Positions 58,793 to 64,000 of a stretch of 64,000 nt of DNA are shown piece after piece. The DNA comes from Fibrella aestuarina BUZ 2. GTDB lineage: Bacteria > Bacteroidota > Bacteroidia > Cytophagales > Spirosomataceae. Position 1 is the stretch's first letter. Each line of letters starts with the position of its first letter. The DNA lies in assembly GCF_000331105.1 (NCBI RefSeq), contig NC_020054.1, forward strand, positions 5,362,555 to 5,426,554. Reading direction: 5' to 3'. Below the pieces are notes generated by a model that made no database searches, was not told where the DNA came from, and saw nothing but the letters and a program-made list of their open reading frames with translations. Both the position numbers and the translations under genes were made by a program.

Positions 58793-58917
58793 GTTTTCAG
58801 TTTAGAGTTTACGAGTGTCTAGTTTGGCGTTTTCTGTCTTCAGTTTGGAGTTGGCTTGCGCCAGAGTAAAGCTTGCGTCAGCCAGCTCTAAGCTGAAGAC
58901 TGGAAACGCCAAACGCT
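58793..58917. repeat. Long imperfect hairpin D (conserved apex, heptad arms)
   Basis: Arms about 58815-58859 and 58873-58917. The right side of the apex reads CTTGCGTCAGCC, the same as palindromes A and B. GTTTTCA (58793), GTTTAGA (58800) and GTTTGGA (58843) occur in a mostly unbroken 7-base frame. It abuts the FucP stop (58921). Confidence 0.8.
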
Positions 58918-58920
58918 CAA

Positions 58921-60192
58921 TTATCCTTCTACACTCGTTTTGTGCCCTCGCCAGCCGTACCAGGCGACGACGAGGAAGCAGAGCATCGGCACGGAATAGG
59001 CGACCTGAATGTTGCTTTGGTCGGAGATCCAGCCCATCAGCAGGGGGAAGAAAGCACCACCGGCAATAGCCATCACCAGCAGTGAGGCGCCCAGTTCGCG
59101 GTCGTCGGTAAGGCGATTGATGCCCAGCGCGAAGATGGTCGGGAACATGATCGACTCGAAGAAGGGCACGGCAAAAACGGCCCAGACAGCCAGGTCGGAT
59201 TTAGCCGTGACGGCTACCGCCAGCAGTAGTAAACTGATAAGCGAATAGATGGCCAGCAGTCGACCGGCGGGTACGTAGCGCGTCAGGAACGTACCCACGA
59301 ACCGGCCAATCAGGAAACCCAGCAGCGCGTAGCTGAGCCACTCCGCTGCCTGCCGCTCAGGTACGTTGCTGGTGAATTTGGCAAACCGAATAAAGAAACT
59401 GGTCACGCAGACCTGCGCGCCGACGTAGAAAAACTGGGCGATAATGCCCCCTGTCAGTTGCGGATGTTGCAGGGCTGTCCGTAGCGACGACACCCGCTCC
59501 CCGACCGCCGAGCGCACGTCGGGCAGTTTGGTGAGGGCAACCAGTGCCAGCACCAGCAGCACCACGATCGCGATAACGAGATACGGCATCTTGACCGAAT
59601 TGGCCTCGAATTGCAGGTAGGCATCCAGCGCAGCAGGCGACATGGCGGCTAGTTCGTCGGGCGAGTGCTCGATACCGCTCAGAATCAGCTTGCCACCCAG
59701 TAACGGAGCCAGGAAGGCACCCAGCCCATTGAATGACTGGCTAAGGTTAAGCCGGGTAGTGGCCGACTCCGGGGGGCCGAGCAACGTGACGTAGGGGTTA
59801 GCCGCCGTTTCCAGAAACGCGCAGCCCGACGCGATAATGAACAGCGCGCCCAGAAACAGGGCATACAGGCGGGTACTGGCGGCCGGCCAGAACAGCAGGG
59901 CACCTAGCGCATACAGGCTGAGGCCTACCAGAATTCCCTGTTTGTAGCCAAACCGTTTCATGACCATCCCCGCCGGAATGGCCATCAGGAAATAGGCCAG
60001 ATACACCGACGAATCGATCATGGCCGATTGCAGATCGGTGAGCTGACAGGCTTTTTTGAGGTGCGGAATCAGGATGGGCTCCAGATTGTGCACAAACGCC
60101 CACAGGAAAAACAGGCTGGTTACAAGCGCAAACGCCATTGTGTAGCGCTGGGCCGGTGCCGCCGTTGCTGAGGCAGGAGTTGGGGAGGTCAT
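58921..60192 (-). CDS. fucP: L-fucose:H+ symporter-like MFS permease
   Basis: 423 residues, twelve transmembrane helices. FucP-subfamily marks: TSLFFLWAFVHNLEPILIPH, the acidic GCAFLETAANPYVTLLG (equivalent of the essential Glu of E. coli FucP) and FNGLGAFLAPLLGG. It imports L-fucose (possibly other 6-deoxy sugars). It starts 99 bases after the SDR stop, with hairpin F between. Confidence 0.85.
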   Translation of the reverse strand: MTSPTPASATAAPAQRYTMAFALVTSLFFLWAFVHNLEPILIPHLKKACQLTDLQSAMIDSSVYLAYFLMAIPAGMVMKRFGYKQGILVGLSLYALGALLFWPAASTRLYALFLGALFIIASGCAFLETAANPYVTLLGPPESATTRLNLSQSFNGLGAFLAPLLGGKLILSGIEHSPDELAAMSPAALDAYLQFEANSVKMPYLVIAIVVLLVLALVALTKLPDVRSAVGERVSSLRTALQHPQLTGGIIAQFFYVGAQVCVTSFFIRFAKFTSNVPERQAAEWLSYALLGFLIGRFVGTFLTRYVPAGRLLAIYSLISLLLLAVAVTAKSDLAVWAVFAVPFFESIMFPTIFALGINRLTDDRELGASLLVMAIAGGAFFPLLMGWISDQSNIQVAYSVPMLCFLVVAWYGWRGHKTSVEG

Positions 60193-60213
60193 AGGGAGAC
60201 GGAGTTGAAAGGC

Positions 60214-60296
60214 GATGAGCGATAGCTGATGAACGATGCGTGGAGTGGCATGCCGATCTGTCGGTACCGCTCATCAGCTATCGTTCATCACTTAAG
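60214..60296. repeat. Hairpin F (heptad arms)
   Basis: 22-bp arms with two non-Watson-Crick pairs (60214-60235, 60268-60289). Left arm words GATGAGC (60214), GATAGCT (60221), GATGAAC (60228), GATGCGT (60235) repeat GAT every 7 bases; the right arm steps likewise. It abuts and partly covers the SDR stop codon (60292-60294). Confidence 0.85.
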
Positions 60297-61074
60297 AAAT
60301 AGCGCGGTCCAGGTGGGTATAGCCCCCATCGACGTGAATGAGCTGACCGGTAGTGTGGCTCGAGCGGTCAGAAAGCAGAAACGCCACCATGTTGGCAATT
60401 TCTTCGGTGGTGGTCATGCGGTGTTCGAGCGGGATTTTGGCCGTAATCTTCGCCAGCGTTTCGTCTGGGTTTGGCAGCGTTTTGATCCATTTGGCATACA
60501 GCGGCGTCCACGACTCGGCCACCACCAGGCAGTTGACCCGGATGCTGTAGGGCAGCAGTTCGACGGCCCATTCGCGGGTCAGGGCATTACGCCCGCCGTT
60601 GGCCGCTGCGTAGGCTGAGGTGTTACCCTGCCCCGTTTCGGCCACCTTCGAGCCGATGTTTACGATGCTGCCTTTGCTGGCTTTCAAGGCGGGCAGAGCG
60701 TGGTGGGCCATCAGGTAATAATGCACCAGATTCTTGTGCAACGACGCGATAAACGACTCGTAATCACCATTTTCCAGACTTACTCCGTCATTGACGCCAG
60801 CATTATTGACCAGCCCGTCGATGCGCCCAAACTGCGCCAGGGTGTCGGCCACGGCCCGGCGGCAGTCGTCGGGTTGCGTCAGTTCGGCCACGATGCCCAC
60901 GGCCCGGCCGCCCGCTTCTTCGATCTGCGCCACGGCTGCCTGGTTGTCGGCTTCGGCCCGGCCCACGATGACGACAACGGCCCCTTCGGCGGCCAAAACC
61001 CGGCTGATGCCTTCGCCAATGCCTTTGGCACCGCCCGTTACAATGATGACTTTATCCTGTAGGTTCAGATTCAT
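60292..61074 (-). CDS. Short-chain dehydrogenase, L-fucose dehydrogenase-like
   Basis: 260 residues. SDR signatures: TGGAKGIGEGISRVL (NAD(P) binding), NNAG near 93, and YAAANGGRNAL, where the usual YxxxK Lys position reads Gly. The C-terminal TPLYAKWIKTLPNP and SHTTGQLIHVDGGYTHLDRA match, from memory, SDRs found in L-fucose clusters. It would oxidise L-fucose to L-fuconolactone. The atypical YxxxK region (Y-AAN-G) needs checking: catalysis may use another Lys or be altered. Confidence 0.8.
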   Translation of the reverse strand: MNLNLQDKVIIVTGGAKGIGEGISRVLAAEGAVVVIVGRAEADNQAAVAQIEEAGGRAVGIVAELTQPDDCRRAVADTLAQFGRIDGLVNNAGVNDGVSLENGDYESFIASLHKNLVHYYLMAHHALPALKASKGSIVNIGSKVAETGQGNTSAYAAANGGRNALTREWAVELLPYSIRVNCLVVAESWTPLYAKWIKTLPNPDETLAKITAKIPLEHRMTTTEEIANMVAFLLSDRSSHTTGQLIHVDGGYTHLDRAIS

Positions 61075-61089
61075 GGTTATAGGGAGAAT

Positions 61090-61144
61090 GGAACGCGGAT
61101 GACAGCCTGTTAGCCGATTCCCGGAATGCTGTTATCCGTGTTCC
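61090..61144. repeat. Hairpin between amidohydrolase and SDR genes
   Basis: 17-bp arms (61090-61106, 61128-61144), differing only at two G-T wobble positions, 9 bases from the amidohydrolase stop (61154). An inner ATTCCCGGAAT palindrome sits in the loop. Confidence 0.75.
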
Positions 61145-61153
61145 GTCAGTGAG

Positions 61154-61978
61154 TTATAATCTATAAAACGCCGTGGCATTCTGGCCAAATACCTTTGCCC
61201 GGACCTCGTCGCCCCAGGGCTGCACATAGTCTTCGACGATGGTTTTCACCTGGGTGTAGTCGGCGGCGGTGAGGCACACAGGCCAATCGGAGCCAAACAG
61301 CAGCCGGTCGGGTCCGAAATGGTCGAACACCACGTCGAGATAGGGGAAAAAATCGGCCTTACTCCAGTTGTGCCAGTCGGCCTCGGTGACCATGCCCGAC
61401 ACTTTGCACGACACGTTGGGTTGTTTAGCGATTTCGGCCATCCAGTTCGACCAGCGGTTTATCTCCTTGGTTTTGATGTAGGGTTTGGCCAGATGGTCGA
61501 TCACGAACGTCACGTCGGGTGCGGCCCGCACCAAGTGCAGCGCCGCTTTCAGCTGCGTCGGGTAGATCAGGATGTCGTAGGTAAAGTCGAACGCCGCCAG
61601 TTGTTTGATGCCTTTGATTACCTCGGGCCGCATCAAAAAATCGTCGGGCTCGGCCTGGGCTACGTGCCGGAATCCCTTGATCTCTTCAAACTGCGAATAG
61701 CTTTCCAGTTTGTCGTAGAGATTGTCGGCCAGCAAATCGACCCAGCCTACCACGCCCCGAACGATCTCGTAGGCCTGCGCCAGCCCGAGCAGAAAGAGCG
61801 TTTCGTCGTCGGATTGGCTGGCCTGCACGGCTACGCAGCCGTCGATGCCATTGGCCCGGAGTACGGGCTCCAGATCGGCCGGCAGAAAATCGCGGCGGAT
61901 GGTCGCCATTTCGTCGGTAATCCAGCTGTCGCGCTCAGGATTGTAGAGCCAGAAATGTTGGTGTGCGTCGATCATCAA
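61154..61978 (-). CDS. L-fuconolactonase-type amidohydrolase (COG3618)
   Basis: 274 residues. TIM-barrel metal-dependent hydrolase: the HxH of MIDAHQHFWLYNPERDSW at the N terminus, FVIDHLAKPYIKTKE (His), and FGSDWPVCL (Asp) near the C terminus. COG3618 enzymes open L-fucono- and L-rhamnono-lactones, which suits its place between the FAH-type hydrolase and the SDR. ATG 61978 and the next codon ATG are equivalent starts. Confidence 0.88.
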   Translation of the reverse strand: MMIDAHQHFWLYNPERDSWITDEMATIRRDFLPADLEPVLRANGIDGCVAVQASQSDDETLFLLGLAQAYEIVRGVVGWVDLLADNLYDKLESYSQFEEIKGFRHVAQAEPDDFLMRPEVIKGIKQLAAFDFTYDILIYPTQLKAALHLVRAAPDVTFVIDHLAKPYIKTKEINRWSNWMAEIAKQPNVSCKVSGMVTEADWHNWSKADFFPYLDVVFDHFGPDRLLFGSDWPVCLTAADYTQVKTIVEDYVQPWGDEVRAKVFGQNATAFYRL

Positions 61979-61981
61979 ATG

Positions 61982-62107
61982 AATACTGTATGATGGATAA
62001 TGAATAACGTACGATGGATAATGTAGGATGAACAGTGACTAGGTGTCCCGACGGAGCGCAGTTTGCATTGTCTATTGTCCATTATCCATTGTACATCATC
62101 CATTAGT
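61982..62107. repeat. Heptad-repeat hairpin E
   Basis: Eight 7-base words in exact register on the left (61982-62037: AATACTG first, GATAATG at 61996 and 62017, AACAGTG last) and seven on the right (62059-62107, complementary sense: CAGTTTG, CATTATC and similar). The two sides form an imperfect hairpin around GTCCCGACGGAGCG. It abuts the FAH-family stop codon (62103-62105). Confidence 0.88.
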
Positions 62108-62957
62108 TATAGGCCACTGCTGTTTGCTGTTGATGACCCAGGCCTTCGATACCAAGCGTAACCACGTCGCCGGGCACCAGATACCGTGGGGGTTTCAGGC
62201 CGAGCCCAACGCCGGAGGGTGTTCCCGTCGAGATAACGTCGCCGGGGAGCAGCGTCATAAACTGACTGATGTAGCTCACTAGCGTGGGTACGTCGAAAAT
62301 CATGTCGTCGGTGTTGGAATCCTGCAACCGCTCGTTGTTCAGGCTGAGCCAGAGGTTCAGGCTATTGGGGTTGGGTACGTCGTCTTTCGTCACTAGATAG
62401 GGCCCCAGCGGCGCAAAAGTGTCGCAGCCTTTGCCTTTGTCCCATTGCCCACCGCGTTCCAGTTGAAAGGCCCGTTCGCTGTAGTCGTTGATAACGGCGT
62501 AACCGGCAACGTAGTCCAGCGCATCGTCGAGTTCAACATAACTCGCCCGCTTGCCAATGACAACGGCCAGTTCAACCTCCCAATCGGTCTTGACCGAATG
62601 CTTCGGAATCACTACGTCGTCGTTGGGTCCGCAAAGCGACGTGGTCGATTTGAAGAACAGAATGGGTTCTGTGGGTGGCGTGGCGCCCGTTTCGGCCGCG
62701 TGCTTGGCGTAGTTCAGCCCAACGCAGACAATCTTCGAGGGGCGTTTTACGCACGGCCCGTAGCGCACCTCGTCGGGTACGTTGGGGCACTGATCGGCGT
62801 GGCTTTCCAGCCAGTGGGCCAGCCGGGCGGGGCCATCAGTGGCAAAGAACGTCTCATCATAATCGCCACCAAAGTGCGTCACATTCAGGCGGCGCCCATC
62901 GGGCAATTCAACGGCGGGATGTTCGTGGCCATCGGGGCCAAAACGAAATAGCTTCAT
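62103..62957 (-). CDS. FAH family hydrolase, 2,4-diketo-3-deoxy-L-fuconate hydrolase candidate
   Basis: 284 residues of the fumarylacetoacetate hydrolase fold: KIVCVGLNYAKHAAETG, metal ligands in DWEVELAVVIGK (Glu-x-Glu), NDYSERAFQ, and STGTPSGVGLG. In the X. campestris route an FAH-type enzyme cleaves 2,4-diketo-3-deoxy-L-fuconate to pyruvate and L-lactate. The gene order makes that the best guess; other acylpyruvate substrates remain possible. Probable first gene of the fucose operon, with 152 bases of spacer upstream. Confidence 0.85.
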   Translation of the reverse strand: MKLFRFGPDGHEHPAVELPDGRRLNVTHFGGDYDETFFATDGPARLAHWLESHADQCPNVPDEVRYGPCVKRPSKIVCVGLNYAKHAAETGATPPTEPILFFKSTTSLCGPNDDVVIPKHSVKTDWEVELAVVIGKRASYVELDDALDYVAGYAVINDYSERAFQLERGGQWDKGKGCDTFAPLGPYLVTKDDVPNPNSLNLWLSLNNERLQDSNTDDMIFDVPTLVSYISQFMTLLPGDVISTGTPSGVGLGLKPPRYLVPGDVVTLGIEGLGHQQQTAVAYN

Positions 62958-63109
62958 GAGGTTGCTTTACGAAGTATGCGTGACGCAAGCAGGGCGCACG
63001 CCAGATTCCTTTAAGAAAGGACTGGAAGGCTACTCTTTACCAACCTTATGGTTAAAAACACGTTGGATCAGGTCTGGCAAAGGCGCTATTCCGTTCGCCC
63101 ACAGCGAAG

Positions 63110-64000
63110 TTAGTTTACCCGCCAGTCGACCCAGGCAGCGTCGTCTTCACCGTTGCTAACCCCATTTCCCGGTACGCTGTCGGCATCGGGCGGGCTGTTT
63201 GGGCCGGGGCTTCCCACCGACCATACCTGCACCGCATTGCGAAACCAACCCGCTGCATTGGGCGTGATGGTAGCCGTCAGCACGGCCGATCCATCAATCG
63301 CCAGACTGCCGATCGTGGCCTGAATAACCGTGTATTGGGCAGTCGATGCGATTGCTGTAAACACGGATGAGGCGGCCAGGCTTGCGCCCCACAGCGTGTC
63401 GCGCACAACGACCTGCGCGGCCGACAGGCTACCCGCGTTGGTCACGACGACCGACAACTCAACTGGCTGCCCAACGGCGACGGCGCGGGTCGACAAGGCC
63501 AGTTTAAGGCTCAGGTCGACCCGGTTAGCCACAGGCCTCGGCTGGTTGGGAAAGACGGGCGGCAACAGCGTTTGGTTGGGGTTGGGCGATTCCGACACAC
63601 TCCCACCGGCGTCGGTGGTGCGGAGTTCGGCGATGGTCATATCATCTTCGCCATCACCTGTGCCCGAACCAGGCTGACTGTCTTCATCGAACGCGTCGGA
63701 GCTGCTCACCTGCGCCGCCAGCCGGTAGGTTCCGGGTGCCGTTGGCAGCACCGTCAGAGGGAGCGTCTCGGAGGTGCCTGCCAGCACAGCCGCGACTGTC
63801 CCTGACAACACCCCGCTTGCCTGCGGAGTCAGGGACGGACTACTTACAAAAGCCAGCCCGGCAGGTAGCCAACTGCTGATAGTTACATTCGTCGCGTCGT
63901 CGGGCCCGTCGTTGGCTATAGTCAATTGGGCCGGCACAGGCTCGTTGGCCTTGATGGCGCGTTGATCAAACACCAGTTGAAGCGAGAGATCAGCGCTAGG
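63110..64000 (-). CDS. C-terminal part of a DUF11-repeat surface protein (runs off right edge)
   Basis: The frame is open from the window end; the first in-window GTG (63973) is inside a DUF11 domain (ADLSLQLVFDQRAIKANEPV), so the true start lies beyond. Two DUF11 domains with linkers rich in Pro/Asp/Gly. The C-terminal end (NGVSNGEDDAAWVDWRVN) does not resemble a T9SS sorting domain. It shares the SIPGNG/SVPGNG-type linker with the giant adhesin's N-terminal DUF11. Confidence 0.7.
   Translation of the reverse strand, partial: PSADLSLQLVFDQRAIKANEPVPAQLTIANDGPDDATNVTISSWLPAGLAFVSSPSLTPQASGVLSGTVAAVLAGTSETLPLTVLPTAPGTYRLAAQVSSSDAFDEDSQPGSGTGDGEDDMTIAELRTTDAGGSVSESPNPNQTLLPPVFPNQPRPVANRVDLSLKLALSTRAVAVGQPVELSVVVTNAGSLSAAQVVVRDTLWGASLAASSVFTAIASTAQYTVIQATIGSLAIDGSAVLTATITPNAAGWFRNAVQVWSVGSPGPNSPPDADSVPGNGVSNGEDDAAWVDWRVN

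Overview
The window looks like a chromosomal segment of a GC-rich Bacteroidota, most likely a Cytophagales/Spirosomataceae relative (inference). The signs are two PorP/SprF-type proteins, a giant adhesin with a gliding-motility-type C-terminal domain (type IX secretion), TAnnTTTG-like promoter elements, few recognisable Shine-Dalgarno sites, and FucP, LutABC and DUF718 families typical of the group. I see no rRNA, tRNA, CRISPR array, transposase or phage gene.

Layout. 1-130: start of a secreted protein leaving the window. 0.6-6.5 kb (+): NIPSNAP protein, GH9 endoglucanase, sialate-O-acetylesterase-type esterase and GH26 mannanase, a probable plant-polysaccharide operon. 6.5-11.4 kb (-): amidase and GH2 beta-galactosidase. 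11.6-20.8 kb: housekeeping and stress genes (small disordered protein, NFACT/RqcH-like protein, glycosyltransferase, MsrB, small DMT transporter, phospholipase C-like protein, Dabb protein, ferrochelatase, OxyR). 20.8-22.2 kb: an AT-rich patch with a gene broken by two in-frame amber codons and a small lipoprotein. 22.2-30.5 kb: membrane lipoprotein, alanine-type aminotransferase, small unknown protein, AAA ATPase, PorP-like protein, DUF6252-like lipoprotein, sugar MFS transporter and dienelactone hydrolase.

30.5-49.1 kb (-) is a surface-adhesin locus: a 4965-codon SprB-like protein (16 SdrD-B-like repeats, 11 Cys-rich Ig-like repeats, several DUF11 domains, type B C-terminal domain), followed by a PorP/SprF protein and an OmpA/propeller protein. 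49.5-55.5 kb (-): large propeller/barrel outer-membrane protein, FAD oxidoreductase, cytidylate kinase, GNAT acetyltransferase. 55.6-63.0 kb (-) reads as one metabolic unit: FAH-family diketo-fuconate hydrolase, fuconolactonase-type amidohydrolase, fucose dehydrogenase-type SDR, FucP permease, DUF718 mutarotase and LutABC. The non-phosphorylative L-fucose route ends in pyruvate plus L-lactate, and LutABC oxidises L-lactate. The right edge holds the end of another DUF11 protein.

Most unusual are the gene ends. Long, often near-perfect palindromes sit directly against stop codons. Four share a conserved apex (GCTGAYGC ... TTGCGTCAGC), and in several the arms are built from degenerate 7-base words. 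A 7-mer, ACGTACC/GGTACGT, occurs about 80 times by eye, roughly ten times chance. These two signals are the best candidates for something undescribed.
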